A stretch of 64,000 nucleotides of DNA. Source: Algoriphagus hitonicola (lineage in GTDB: Bacteria > Bacteroidota > Bacteroidia > Cytophagales > Cyclobacteriaceae). The stretch covers positions 1 to 64,000 of the forward strand of contig NZ_FOPC01000018.1 of assembly GCF_900113375.1 (NCBI RefSeq). Reading direction: 5' to 3'. The position numbers and the translations under genes are program-made. Below, piece after piece: positions 25,471-34,699 of this stretch (position 1 is the stretch's first letter; every line of letters begins with the position of its first letter). Under the pieces are notes generated by a model, which was not told the origin of the DNA, made no database searches, and saw nothing but the letters and a program-made list of their open reading frames with translations.

Positions 25471-25767
25471 TCAATTGTACTTCTTTTTCAAGAAGTCGGT
25501 TACCTTCAGTTCAAAGTTGTGATAGGAAGGGAATACTGTGCTTACAAAACCAATTAGGGCTGAAATGAATAGGTTTGGGCAACAGGCATCTACTAAAATC
25601 TCACGATCATTGAGGGTTATTTGAGCCCCAAGTGTACCGGTTTTTTTAACAATTATACTTTTTCGAGGTAAGGAATTTGAAGGGTAAACCTCGTAATTGG
25701 AAAATTGACTTTTCAACACCAAAAGTAACTCGTTGAAGTCCGGTAACTGTTTTGATTGTACGATCAT
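25471..25767 (-). CDS. Hypothetical protein
   Basis: 98 residues ('MIVQSKQLPDFNELLLVLKS' at the start, 'RKSIIVKKTGTLGAQITLND' in the middle, basic C-terminus 'DFLKKKYN'). The segment 'CCPNLFISALIGFVSTVF' is hydrophobic and could be one membrane-associated helix. It resembles small orphan proteins of Cytophagales, but no named family is recognised. Confidence 0.5.
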   Translation of the reverse strand: MIVQSKQLPDFNELLLVLKSQFSNYEVYPSNSLPRKSIIVKKTGTLGAQITLNDREILVDACCPNLFISALIGFVSTVFPSYHNFELKVTDFLKKKYN

Positions 25768-25852
25768 AGTTTTTAATTCCTTTGAAATTCAATTAACGAA
25801 TAATGGCGGAGTCTGTTGTCTTCGTGAAGGACTCAACAAAATACCCTAGGAT

Positions 25853-26428
25853 TTAACTTAATATCTTTTTCAGCAATTCCCGCTTGACAACTACCACAAA
25901 AAACCAAGAAAACCATGCCGCCAAGGTTCCGATTCCAGCACCAATCAGAATATCCGCGGGATAATGTACTCCTAAATAAATCCGGGTATAACTCACCAAA
26001 AAAGCGTAAAGGAACAACCAGCCAAGATAGGGGAGTTTGCCTTTCAATTTCAGATTGAGAAATACGGCTAGGCCAAAGGTATTGGCCGCATGCGAGGAAG
26101 CAAATCCATACAATCCCCCGCATCTCCCGTAGTTGTGAATGGCCTCATCCCATCGCTCGTCATGACAGGGGCGAAGTCGCTCGAAAAAAGGCTTCATAAA
26201 TCCCGATGTGGTCTGATCGGCAATCAAAATAGTCAAGGCCACTCCACCGAAAACCCACCAGCTATTTTTGGGATCAATTTTGTAAATCAGATAAATAAGC
26301 AAAAGGTACAAAGGGATCCAAGTGCTCGTTTCAGTCGCTCGATAAACCACCGGATCAAGCCAGTCCCAATGAAACCCGTTTAACCAGAGAAAAAGGGATT
26401 CATCCCATTCTTTTATCCGCTCAATCAT
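25853..26428 (-). CDS. PAP2-family membrane phosphatase
   Basis: 191 residues with about five membrane helices. The three PAP2 signature motifs are present: 'KPFFERLRP' (KxxxxxxRP), 'ASSHAANTFG' (the PSGH motif, here SSHA) and 'SYTRIYLGVHYPADI' (SRxxxxxHxxxD, here YTRIYLGVHYPAD). Members remove phosphate from lipid phosphates such as undecaprenyl pyrophosphate or phosphatidic acid. The start at 26428 makes an ATGA overlap with the upstream hemF, so the two are cotranscribed; a start at 26446 is also possible. Confidence 0.85.
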   Translation of the reverse strand: MIERIKEWDESLFLWLNGFHWDWLDPVVYRATETSTWIPLYLLLIYLIYKIDPKNSWWVFGGVALTILIADQTTSGFMKPFFERLRPCHDERWDEAIHNYGRCGGLYGFASSHAANTFGLAVFLNLKLKGKLPYLGWLFLYAFLVSYTRIYLGVHYPADILIGAGIGTLAAWFSWFFVVVVKRELLKKILS

Positions 26429-27336
26429 GACTTGAAATTTAGCCAATCAATCCCCTTTTTTAGATGCTTGAGCGTAAAGTCCTCCGGGCTATCCGGTTTT
26501 GCCTGATACATGTAGGTCCAATTCGCCTGAGGGGGCATACTCATCAAAATACTTTCCGTTCGCCCATTGGTGTCCAATCCGAATTTGGTGCCCGCATCCC
26601 AGACCAAATTGAATTCCACATATCTTCCCCGCCGGTAATTCTGCCAAAGCTCCTCTTGCTCTCCAAAAGGAATATCAGCGTTCTTTTGCATAAAATAGCC
26701 ATACACCTCTGGAAAGAGCTTACCCAAGGCCAAACTGAAATCTAAAATTTGCTCGAAATGGGCATCATCATTGGCACTTAATCGATCGTAAAAAATCCCA
26801 CCAACTCCACGAGTTTCATTTCGGTGTTTGAGAAAAAAGTAATCATCAGCCCAAGCCTTAAACTTGGGATAGTAGCTAGAATCAAAACGATCACAGGTTT
26901 TCTTCACTTCTCGGTGAAAATACGCGGCATCTTCAGGTACAATGTAATGAGGCGTCAGGTCAATTCCTCCACCAAACCAATGAGTCCCGTTATCCATTTC
27001 AAAATAGCGGATATTCATATGAATGATGGGAACCATGGGACTTTTCGGATGAATGACAATGGACACTCCGGTGGCAAAAAAGTCCGCTTGCTCCAGGTTT
27101 AATTTTTGAAGAATTTTCTTTGGTGTAGATCCATGCACGGCAGAGAAAGCAACCCCACCTTTTTCAATAATTTTTCCATTCTGGAAAATTCTAGTTCGTC
27201 CTCCGCCGCCATCTTCGCGATCCCAAAGGTCTTCGTGAAATTTCCCCAAGCCATCATGTCTCTCCAGTTCCATGCAGATATGATCTTGCATGTTTTGGTA
27301 GATCAAGGCGATTTCTTCTTTTCTTTTTCTACTCAT
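26425..27336 (-). CDS. hemF: Oxygen-dependent coproporphyrinogen III oxidase
   Basis: 303 residues, typical length. It converts coproporphyrinogen III to protoporphyrinogen IX with O2 in haem synthesis. Motifs: 'KGGVAFSAVHG', 'VIHPKSPMVPIIHMNIRYFE', 'FGGGIDLTPHYIVPEDAAYF', 'RNETRGVGGIFYDRL' and 'RRGRYVEFNLVWDAGTKFGL'. The choice of the aerobic form fits a respiring organism. It lies four bases downstream of tamL and overlaps the PAP2 gene, forming a compact minus-strand operon. Confidence 0.95.
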   Translation of the reverse strand: MSRKRKEEIALIYQNMQDHICMELERHDGLGKFHEDLWDREDGGGGRTRIFQNGKIIEKGGVAFSAVHGSTPKKILQKLNLEQADFFATGVSIVIHPKSPMVPIIHMNIRYFEMDNGTHWFGGGIDLTPHYIVPEDAAYFHREVKKTCDRFDSSYYPKFKAWADDYFFLKHRNETRGVGGIFYDRLSANDDAHFEQILDFSLALGKLFPEVYGYFMQKNADIPFGEQEELWQNYRRGRYVEFNLVWDAGTKFGLDTNGRTESILMSMPPQANWTYMYQAKPDSPEDFTLKHLKKGIDWLNFKS

Positions 27337-27340
27337 TATT

Positions 27341-29764
27341 TTAAAATGGATACCCTATTCCGAAGTTGAGAACAGTCTGTCCTCTAACTCCGAAGGGATT
27401 TTTAAATGAAACATTGTCTAAAATCCATCGCTCGCCCTCGGGCTGAGCCGGATCGATGGCCTTAGTAGCAAGGTCAAGCCGGATGATCAAAAACTCAAAG
27501 TCCATCCGTAGACCGATTCCGGATCCCACAGCCAGCTCCTTGTAAAAGCGATCAAACCTGAAATCCCCTCCGGGACGCGAAGGGTCCGCTCCAATATCCC
27601 AAGAGTTGCCCACGTCAATAAATAAAGCCATGTCAAAATAGCCATATATTTTTCTGCGATACTCCAGCATGGTTTCAAAGATCATTTCGGCAGGCTGTTC
27701 AAAAGTGTAATCAAATACGCCATCAGGTCCCCGGTCCGGAGTGAAGCTTCCGGGCCCCAATCGTCTAGCCTGCCATGCCCGGATACTTGTTCCGCCTCCG
27801 GCAAAAAAGTACTTTTCGTAAGGCAAGATCCCCGCACTGACTCCATAAGGTTGCGCAATTCCGAAATTAGCGCGATAAGCTAGGGTCTGTTTGCTGTCAA
27901 GCGGATAGTAGCGTCTAAAATCAGCCTGTAATTTTAGCCATTGAAAGTTGGCAAATTCTCGACCCTCCTCGGCATTATTGGGAACATCGATGAAGTTTAG
28001 GGTTGTTCCACCACTTTCCAAATACAATCGGAGCAAAGAAGCTTGACTGCTTCGCCAATTTCCATATTGATTGAAATTGATGGTGGATTGGACGGAAACA
28101 GAACTCACAAAAGACGGCAAAAAGGAAAATATCAAATTGTTTCCCTGATCCGCCAAATCCGTCAGCACGTCAAAGAAATCATCGGTAATGTTTGGCGTCC
28201 GAACATAACTGATATCGGTCAAATTGACGGTAAATTGCTGTCGCTGATTTCGGGTGGCCCAGGTGTAAGCCAATTGTCCGTTTAAACTGTTTCGGGTATA
28301 TTCCGGCCGGTTGGTGTGATTAAAACTCAGCTGAGTTCGGGTGTTGGGATTATACCTTCCAAATTTGTCCAATGTTCCCGGTGCAAAAGGAATCAAAAAT
28401 CTTGGAAAAATCACCGCAGCCGATGCACCCACCTCTCGGCTTTGATAAACTCCCTGATCGGTAGCCGAGGCGACCCCTTCCAATCCAGCTCGAAAGCTAA
28501 ATTCCAATATTTCTCCAGCTCTGAAAAAATTCCTATTCCTTAGCGAAGTACTAAAAAACGGCCCTGGCAACTGTTCGGTGACACTCAAACCCACTTGGTT
28601 GGTCAGCTGGTATTTTTGATTGGGTTGGGTGTAAATGTTGGCAGTAAGGCTCGTGCCCAACGTATCAAATGTCATATTTACAAATCGGAATAAATCCAAG
28701 TTGCTGATTTGGCGTTGACTTTCGATGACGTCTGTTCTATTGTAAGGACTGCCTTTTTCTAGAAAAACCCGAGAGGCAAGAATTTTTTCTGAATAGCGAT
28801 CCCGATAAAATCTAAAATGAATGTCCTTGTAATTCTGCTCAGTTTGGCGGTCCGAAAACTCATCTGAGGGTGGGTTAATCCGAAAATTGATGGAATCAAT
28901 GGTATAGATCTCATGCTCTTCGGCAAAAGTCGGTTTCCGAATTAATTGCTCAATCCGAACATTTTTTGCAGCCGTATCCTGGTACACATTGTACTCCAAG
29001 TAGGATTTGGAAAACATATAAAAGCCACTGTTTTTGAGCAGATCTTCTACACGATCCCGTTCAGAAACAAGATTACTCTGCTCATAGAGGTCACCTTTTT
29101 TTAGATTCGAATTCCTCGTATTCTGATTTAGAATCTCATAGATTTCTTCATTTTGACTTCGAGTGAAAATCGAATCAATCACATAAGGTTCCTTTTCATT
29201 GATCTTATAAGTTAAATAAGCCTTCTGCTTTTCTGTTTCAACCTCATAGGTAACTTCCGAATCAAAAAATCCATGGTTTTTTAAATAGCCCAACATGTTT
29301 TTTTGAGAGCTTTCGATTTTTGAGGTATCCAATTTTGTCACGGGATTTCCAGTGCGCATTAGAGAATTTCCAAACTCCTCCTTTTCTTCAAGATTTTCGA
29401 TCTGAGTTCGAAGCTTATCGGCCCGGTTCAGGAGTTTTCGATCATTGCCAACCGTGTCCAAGGCAGCATTGATGTCATCGAGTTCATCCTGTTTTTCTTT
29501 CAGTTTCTCTTTGACTTGGGTGCTATCATAAAATAACTGACCGATTCGATAGACCGAAACTCCCGGGGAACGGTTGATGATAGGGATTCTCAGATTGGGT
29601 TCGAGCTGATTGAGTGCGCTGAGTTCCTCTTCATTGGCATTTTCGATACCTTCATATTCGACCTCAAATACGGCATATTCGTTTTCCTGAAGCTTTTTGG
29701 TCAGGGAACAGCTCATGGAGAGCCCGAGTAGCGAAAGAAAAAGTATATATTTGGTGAATTTCAA
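27341..29764 (-). CDS. tamL: BamA/TamA-family outer membrane lipoprotein (TamL type)
   Basis: 807 residues. A lipoprotein signal ('ILFLSLLGLSMSCSLTKKLQ') precedes POTRA-like repeats and a C-terminal Omp85 barrel (from about residue 380; 'FFAGGGTSIRAWQARRLGPG' is the conserved loop and the last strand is 'GQTVLNFGIGYPF'). TamL is the Bacteroidota counterpart of TamA and works with a TamB protein in outer membrane assembly. The start is TTG at 29764: no ATG is in frame before the lipobox, and a stop lies just upstream. The start codon is one base away from a divergent ATG at 29766, so the two genes cannot both have promoters in non-coding DNA. Confidence 0.85.
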   Translation of the reverse strand: MKFTKYILFLSLLGLSMSCSLTKKLQENEYAVFEVEYEGIENANEEELSALNQLEPNLRIPIINRSPGVSVYRIGQLFYDSTQVKEKLKEKQDELDDINAALDTVGNDRKLLNRADKLRTQIENLEEKEEFGNSLMRTGNPVTKLDTSKIESSQKNMLGYLKNHGFFDSEVTYEVETEKQKAYLTYKINEKEPYVIDSIFTRSQNEEIYEILNQNTRNSNLKKGDLYEQSNLVSERDRVEDLLKNSGFYMFSKSYLEYNVYQDTAAKNVRIEQLIRKPTFAEEHEIYTIDSINFRINPPSDEFSDRQTEQNYKDIHFRFYRDRYSEKILASRVFLEKGSPYNRTDVIESQRQISNLDLFRFVNMTFDTLGTSLTANIYTQPNQKYQLTNQVGLSVTEQLPGPFFSTSLRNRNFFRAGEILEFSFRAGLEGVASATDQGVYQSREVGASAAVIFPRFLIPFAPGTLDKFGRYNPNTRTQLSFNHTNRPEYTRNSLNGQLAYTWATRNQRQQFTVNLTDISYVRTPNITDDFFDVLTDLADQGNNLIFSFLPSFVSSVSVQSTINFNQYGNWRSSQASLLRLYLESGGTTLNFIDVPNNAEEGREFANFQWLKLQADFRRYYPLDSKQTLAYRANFGIAQPYGVSAGILPYEKYFFAGGGTSIRAWQARRLGPGSFTPDRGPDGVFDYTFEQPAEMIFETMLEYRRKIYGYFDMALFIDVGNSWDIGADPSRPGGDFRFDRFYKELAVGSGIGLRMDFEFLIIRLDLATKAIDPAQPEGERWILDNVSFKNPFGVRGQTVLNFGIGYPF

Positions 29765-29783
29765 AATGGAAGATCAAGTCCTA

Positions 29784-30533
29784 ATGCTTAGCAAAAATAC
29801 AGTTAAGTTTATAAAATCCTTACATCAAAAGAAATACCGCTTAGAAAGCGGGATGTTCTTTGTAGAAGGTGAAAAAAGTGTGCTAGAGGTATTGAATTCT
29901 GACTTTAAGACAGAATCACTCTTTGCCACCGCTACATTTTTAGATCAATATGATTCGCAGCTGCAAACTCAGGGAATTACAGCTGAAGAAGTGAGTCAAA
30001 AACAGTTGGAGTCCCTCGGGCAGTATCAAAGTAATAATTCGGCTTTGGCATTGGTGAAAATGAAGGAAAACAATCCTTTTGAGGTGAAGGGGGAACATTT
30101 GATTTTGGCATTGGATGATGTCAGGGATCCGGGGAATCTCGGTACGATTATACGGATTGCTGATTGGTATGGGATACGAAAATTGGTTTTTTCACCACAA
30201 ACGGCTGATTTCTATAATCCGAAAGTAATCCAGTCTAGCATGGGGTCATTTACCCGAGTGACTTTTTACTATGCAGAACTTTCACAGATTTTCAGTCAAT
30301 GGAATCTTCCGATTTATGGAGCTTTTCTAGGCGGGGAATCCATTCACGAACTCACTGAAGTTCAGCCCGGAGTATTGGTGATGGGGAATGAGTCCAAAGG
30401 AATTTCACCTGAAATCGAAAAACTCGTTGATCGGAAATTAACGATTCCATCCTTTGGTGAAGCCGAATCCCTCAATGTGGCTATTGCTACCGCTGTCCTT
30501 TGTGATAATTTTAAGCGTCTGATGAATTCATGA
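29784..30533 (+). CDS. SpoU-family RNA 2'-O-methyltransferase
   Basis: 249 residues from 29784. The N-terminal substrate-binding domain opens 'MLSKNTVKFIKSLHQKKYR', the usual beginning of this Bacteroidota family, with 'FFVEGEKSVLEVL'. The knotted SPOUT domain has 'LALDDVRDPGNLGTIIRIAD', 'VLVMGNESKGIS' and 'IPSFGEAESLNVAIATAVL'. It methylates a ribose in rRNA or tRNA; the target cannot be read from the sequence. An in-frame ATG at 29766 is possible but would leave one base between it and the divergent tamL start. The gene overlaps the next in ATGA. Confidence 0.88.
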   Translation: MLSKNTVKFIKSLHQKKYRLESGMFFVEGEKSVLEVLNSDFKTESLFATATFLDQYDSQLQTQGITAEEVSQKQLESLGQYQSNNSALALVKMKENNPFEVKGEHLILALDDVRDPGNLGTIIRIADWYGIRKLVFSPQTADFYNPKVIQSSMGSFTRVTFYYAELSQIFSQWNLPIYGAFLGGESIHELTEVQPGVLVMGNESKGISPEIEKLVDRKLTIPSFGEAESLNVAIATAVLCDNFKRLMNS

Positions 30534-31522
30534 GCAAACTGCTAAATCTAGCTCAAAAAGTAGGACTCAACGGGTTTTTAGCGGGGCTCTTGTTGGCTAT
30601 ATTTCTTGCTTGGCTTTTTCCGGCTTTTGGTGCGGTGAATTCCCCAATTCCCTGGAAACCCATCATCAACGTAGGTATCGCTCTGGTGTTTTTTCTTTAC
30701 GGAGTAAAGCTAGATCCTGCTCAAATCATTTCTGGACTTTCCAATTGGAGACTTCATGTATTGATTCAGAGTTTTACGTTCTTAATTTTTCCTGTCTTGG
30801 TTTATGTGGTTTTGCAGTGGATGCCTTGGATTGCTCCTGATTTTAAACTGGGGGTCACGTATTTATCGGCTTTGCCCTCTACGGTAAGTGCATCTATCGT
30901 GATGGTATCCATAGCCGGAGGAAATATCCCTGCGGCGATTTTCAATGCAAGTATATCGAGTTTGTTGGGAGTGATCCTTACGCCAGCTTGGATGGGGATT
31001 TTGGGTGGAACTAGTGAGGAGTTCACTATTGATTTTTTACCTACTTTACTGGAATTGACCTATAAGGTGATCTTGCCGGTGATTTTTGGAGTTTTTATGC
31101 ATCGGTATCTGTTTCCGATTCTTCAGCCTTTTTTAAAAAAATTAAAATACATCGATCAGTCCGTAATCATGATCATCGTATTTACTGCCTTTGCCCAATC
31201 ATTTGAGGAACAGGTTTTTTCTCCATACTCCATTTCCACGATGATTACTTTGGCGGCGAGTATGTTGGGTTTATTTCTTTTGATTTGGGGAGTGATCAGT
31301 TTTTCTGCCTCATTTCTCAAATTCAATTTAAAAGATAAAATCACTGCACTTTTTTGCGGGTCCAAAAAATCCTTGGTGCATGGCGTGGTGATTGGGAAGG
31401 TGATTTTTCCCGATCCGGCGATGTTGGGTTTGGTGCTTCTACCGGTGATGCTGTATCATATCCAACAATTGATCATCGGTTCAGCGATAGCTTCTTGGTT
31501 TGCTACAAAAAACAAAACCTGA
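30530..31522 (+). CDS. Bile acid:sodium symporter family (SBF-like) transporter
   Basis: 330 residues, about ten membrane helices. It begins 'GFLAGLLLAIFLAWLFPAFG' and contains 'TYLSALPSTVSASIVMVSIA' and 'ALFCGSKKSLVHGVVIGKV', typical of the PF13593 group related to yeast Rch1. Members import organic anions or affect calcium balance; the substrate is not known. It is translationally coupled to the methyltransferase by ATGA. Confidence 0.85.
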   Translation: MSKLLNLAQKVGLNGFLAGLLLAIFLAWLFPAFGAVNSPIPWKPIINVGIALVFFLYGVKLDPAQIISGLSNWRLHVLIQSFTFLIFPVLVYVVLQWMPWIAPDFKLGVTYLSALPSTVSASIVMVSIAGGNIPAAIFNASISSLLGVILTPAWMGILGGTSEEFTIDFLPTLLELTYKVILPVIFGVFMHRYLFPILQPFLKKLKYIDQSVIMIIVFTAFAQSFEEQVFSPYSISTMITLAASMLGLFLLIWGVISFSASFLKFNLKDKITALFCGSKKSLVHGVVIGKVIFPDPAMLGLVLLPVMLYHIQQLIIGSAIASWFATKNKT

Positions 31523-31573
31523 GAATGTTCCCAGGTCTGTCCGTTAATTAATAGTTGGTTATTGTTTATTTTC

Positions 31574-31834
31574 TTAAATGTGGGTATTTGCCAGTTGCTC
31601 CACCAATGCGATGTACATGGCTTCGGCCTCTTCTTTAGATTTTCCTTTGAAGTTTAGCCAGCTGTTATGTTTTGCAGCGGCTTTGAAATCAAATCCGCCC
31701 GGTCGTTCTTCATTATTGTCTCCTTCTGTAGCTTGCTTGTAAAGCCCATAGAGCTTCAGAAGTTCTTCATTACTTGGTCTACTGGTAAATTTTTTAGTAA
31801 GCTCAACGGCTTCCTCTAGACTTGTTGGTTTCAT
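31574..31834 (-). CDS. Acyl-CoA-binding protein
   Basis: 86 residues, full length. The four-helix ACBP family is recognised by 'LKLYGLYKQATEGDN', 'RPGGFDFKAAAKHNSWLNFK' and 'GKSKEEAEAMYIALVEQL'. It binds medium- and long-chain acyl-CoA in the cytoplasm and buffers the pool. ACBPs are mainly eukaryotic but known in Bacteroidota. It is a single gene, about 50 bases from the convergent transporter gene. Confidence 0.9.
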   Translation of the reverse strand: MKPTSLEEAVELTKKFTSRPSNEELLKLYGLYKQATEGDNNEERPGGFDFKAAAKHNSWLNFKGKSKEEAEAMYIALVEQLANTHI

Positions 31835-31908
31835 TGCAATCGTTTAGTTGGAAAATCATTTTTTCAAATATCAAACCAAAAGCTCCAATTTGAATTTTTT
31901 CTCACAAA

Positions 31909-31934
31909 AAAAGCCGACTGGGAGGTCGGCTTTT
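31909..31934 (-). terminator. Terminator of gltA
   Basis: AAAAGCCGAC (31909-31918) and GTCGGCTTTT (31925-31934). On the minus strand the stem is followed by further T. It lies 20 bases after the citrate synthase stop. Confidence 0.8.
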
Positions 31935-31954
31935 GATTTTTCTCAAATATAAGA

Positions 31955-33241
31955 TTAACGCTTGTTCATCGAAACGTAATCCCGCTCATTGGCACCTACA
32001 TACACTTGGCGTGGGCGGCCAATCGGTTCACCATTTTCTCTCATTTCTTTCCACTGGGCGATCCAGCCTGGAAGACGACCAAGAGCAAACATCACCGTAA
32101 ACATGTCGGTAGGAATACCCAAGGCTCTATAAATAATACCAGAATAGAAATCGACGTTAGGATAAAGCTTACGGTCCACAAAATACTGATCATTCAGTGC
32201 AGCATATTCCAGTTCTTTGGCAATTTCCAAAACGGGATCTTTTACACCTAGTTTTTCCAAAACATCGTCAGCCGCTTTCTTGATGATTTTAGCTCTCGGA
32301 TCAAAGTTTTTGTACACCCGGTGTCCAAATCCCATCAATCGAAATGAATCATTTTTGTCCTTAGCTTTGTCCAGGTATTTTTTAGCATCTCCACCGTCGG
32401 CTTTGATGGCCTCGAGCATCTCAATTACCGATTGGTTTGCACCTCCGTGAAGGGGTCCCCAAAGGGCATTGATTCCTGCTGAAATGGATGCATAAATGGA
32501 CGCTTGGGACGATCCTACTATTCTCACAGTGGAAGTAGAGCAGTTTTGCTCATGATCTGCGTGAAGAATCAATAAGGAATCCAAGGCTTTGGAAACTACC
32601 GGATCGACATCATATCGCTCAGCAGGCAAAGCAAACATCATCTTGAGGAAATTGGAACAGTAATCCAGGGTATTATCAGGATAGTTTACCGGATGTCCCA
32701 TTTCATTTTTATAAGCCCAAGCTGCGAAAGTAGGCATTTTGGCAATTAGCCTGATAATGCTTAGATTAATCTCTTCTTCGCTTCTGTTGGGATTAAGAGA
32801 TTCTGGATAAAATGCCGATAAGGAACAGATTAGTGATGAAAGCACGCCCATTGGGTGGGCATTGGATGGGAAACCATCGAGGATTTTTTTGATGTCCTCG
32901 TGAACCAGAGTGTGATGGGTGATTTCACTGGTAAATGACTCATATTCAGCCTGAGTCGGTAATTCTCCGTAAATCAACAGATAGGCAACTTCCAGAAACG
33001 TCGACTTTTCGGCAAGGTCTTCGATTCGATATCCTCTGTATCGAAGGATTCCTTCTTCGCCGTCCAGAAAGGTAATACCACTAGTGGTAGATCCTGTGTT
33101 TTTATAACCGGGATCTATCGTGATAAGACCAGTTGCGCTTCTGAGTTTGGCTATATCAATTGCTGCTTCTTGCTCGGTTCCCGTAATTACCGGAAACTCA
33201 AAATCTTGCCCTTTGTAGGACAACTTGACGGATTCAGACAT
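31955..33241 (-). CDS. gltA: Citrate synthase
   Basis: 428 residues, the hexameric type II form by length. It condenses acetyl-CoA with oxaloacetate. Active-site segments: 'LILHADHEQNCSTSTVRIVG', 'ALWGPLHGGANQSVIEML' (His) and 'LMGFGHRVYKNFDPRAKIIK' (His), with 'GRPRQVYVG' near the end. It has a long non-coding leader (about 240 bases) that includes the terminator of no other gene, and its own terminator downstream. Confidence 0.97.
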   Translation of the reverse strand: MSESVKLSYKGQDFEFPVITGTEQEAAIDIAKLRSATGLITIDPGYKNTGSTTSGITFLDGEEGILRYRGYRIEDLAEKSTFLEVAYLLIYGELPTQAEYESFTSEITHHTLVHEDIKKILDGFPSNAHPMGVLSSLICSLSAFYPESLNPNRSEEEINLSIIRLIAKMPTFAAWAYKNEMGHPVNYPDNTLDYCSNFLKMMFALPAERYDVDPVVSKALDSLLILHADHEQNCSTSTVRIVGSSQASIYASISAGINALWGPLHGGANQSVIEMLEAIKADGGDAKKYLDKAKDKNDSFRLMGFGHRVYKNFDPRAKIIKKAADDVLEKLGVKDPVLEIAKELEYAALNDQYFVDRKLYPNVDFYSGIIYRALGIPTDMFTVMFALGRLPGWIAQWKEMRENGEPIGRPRQVYVGANERDYVSMNKR

Positions 33242-33466
33242 ATAGTTATTTTTTGTATTGCTTTGTAAAAAACCTTAAAAGATGGCCTCAAGTTAATAAA
33301 AACCCTGCTTTTTTACCGATTTTTTGTACAATGGGTGATATATTATTTCAAATAGTGAAGAATGAGATTTGATTTTGACCCAAACTTGTTTAATCCCTTA
33401 TTTTAGAAAGAGATATGGTTAAAGAAAAATTCGGTGGAAAGAACCTTTAACACAATTTTATAAAAA

Positions 33467-33482
33467 AAGCCCCGTAGGGCTT
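33467..33482 (-). terminator. Terminator after the suf/bacilliredoxin cluster
   Basis: AAGCCC (33467-33472) and GGGCTT (33477-33482), with an A-run before it that is read as T on the minus strand. It lies six bases after the bacilliredoxin stop and closes the gene cluster that begins with sufB. Confidence 0.75.
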
Positions 33483-33488
33483 ATTTTA

Positions 33489-33908
33489 CTAGCAGAAATG
33501 CTCAAATACTTCAACCAGATGTTCTCCGATCATTTTGGCACTTCTTCCTTCGATGTGGTGACGCTCAATAAAATGAACCAATTCTCCGTCTTTGAACAGG
33601 GCCATCGCAGGGGAGGATGGGGGATAAGGAAGTACAATCTCCCGGATTTTTTCGACGGCCTCCCGATCATTTCCTGCAAAAACTGTAGCCAAGGTAGTCG
33701 GTTTTTTGGAAGCATTTTCCAGGGCAAAACGGACGCCTGGTCGGGCTGCGCCAGCGGCACAACCGCAAACCGAATTTACGACTACAAAGGTGGTTCCTTT
33801 GTGATTGGGTCCTAGATGTTCACTTACTTGCTCGGCAGTCTTAAATTCTTGAAAGCCTACATCTGAAAGTTCTGCTCGCATGGGAGCAATCAGTTCTTCG
33901 GGATACAT
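33489..33908 (-). CDS. BrxA/BrxB-family bacilliredoxin
   Basis: 139 residues. Thioredoxin-like DUF1094 (YphP) family with the active site 'VVNSVCGCAAGAARPG' (Cys48 and Cys50). Bacilliredoxins remove bacillithiol from oxidised proteins, and YphP also acts on disulfides. 'LVHFIERHHIEGRSA' matches the conserved C-terminal part. It is last in the suf gene order, consistent with thiol repair during Fe-S cluster assembly or oxidative stress. Confidence 0.92.
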   Translation of the reverse strand: MYPEELIAPMRAELSDVGFQEFKTAEQVSEHLGPNHKGTTFVVVNSVCGCAAGAARPGVRFALENASKKPTTLATVFAGNDREAVEKIREIVLPYPPSSPAMALFKDGELVHFIERHHIEGRSAKMIGEHLVEVFEHFC

Positions 33909-33929
33909 ATCTATAGTAATTTTTAATTT

Positions 33930-34268
33930 TTATAAGAAACCTAATTCAAGTTTTGCTGCTTCAGACATCATGTCCTGTGAATAGGGCGGGTCAAAAGTGA
34001 CCTCCACTTCTACATTGTTAATGCCTTGGACTTGCTGGATTTTGTCCCGCACTTCGGTTGGGATATATTCTGCTGAAGGGCAGTTGGGTGAGGTCAAGGT
34101 CATCAGGACAAAGACATTATTCACCGGGTAAACGGTGATTTCATAGATCAAGCCCAATTCGTAAACGTCCACGGGAATCTCCGGATCGTAAACTTGTTTA
34201 ATGGCTTGAACCACCTTCTCTTTTAAATTGGCAATTTGACCTGTTGAGGTACTGTTTTCAGTTTCCAT
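33930..34268 (-). CDS. DUF59/MIP18-family Fe-S assembly protein (SufT-like)
   Basis: 112 residues. 'VVQAIKQVYDPEIPVDVYEL' and 'TSPNCPSAEYIP' are the DUF59 signatures; the Cys of 'NCPSAE' is in place. Members help deliver Fe-S clusters and are commonly the last genes of Bacteroidota suf operons. It lies two bases after sufE. Confidence 0.9.
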   Translation of the reverse strand: METENSTSTGQIANLKEKVVQAIKQVYDPEIPVDVYELGLIYEITVYPVNNVFVLMTLTSPNCPSAEYIPTEVRDKIQQVQGINNVEVEVTFDPPYSQDMMSEAAKLELGFL

Positions 34269-34270
34269 GA

Positions 34271-34699
34271 TCAGGCGTTTAGTTTGGTTTGAAAGGCAAT
34301 GGCATAGAGCTTCATTTGCTTGATCATCGATGCCAGCCCGTTGGATCGCTGACTACCGATAATGTTTCCCATGCCGATTCGATCGATGAAATTTAATTCA
34401 GCATGAATGATTTCCTCGGGTTTTCGATGGTTTAGGACTCGGATCAATAATGAAATCAGTCCTTTGGTGATGTCGGTATTTGAGTCTGCTAGGTAGTGGA
34501 TTTTCCCATCATTTTCTTCAGCAGTGAGCCAAACCTTGGACTGACAGCCTTTGATGATGTTTTCGTCTTTTCGCTCGCTTTCTGGAAACTCTTCCAGATT
34601 TCCTCCCAACTCCATGATGTAGAAGATCGTGGATTCCCGATCGTCTCCTAGAATTTCAAATTCACCTACTATTTCTTCCTGAACTCCTTCTATGCTCAT
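34271..34699 (-). CDS. sufE: SufE-family sulfur acceptor
   Basis: 142 residues. SufE accepts persulfide sulfur from SufS. The acceptor Cys52 sits in 'NIIKGCQSKVWLTAEEN'; 'ADSNTDITKGLISLLIRVLN' is the second conserved region. It overlaps sufS in ATGA, so the partner proteins are made together. Confidence 0.93.
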   Translation of the reverse strand: MSIEGVQEEIVGEFEILGDDRESTIFYIMELGGNLEEFPESERKDENIIKGCQSKVWLTAEENDGKIHYLADSNTDITKGLISLLIRVLNHRKPEEIIHAELNFIDRIGMGNIIGSQRSNGLASMIKQMKLYAIAFQTKLNA

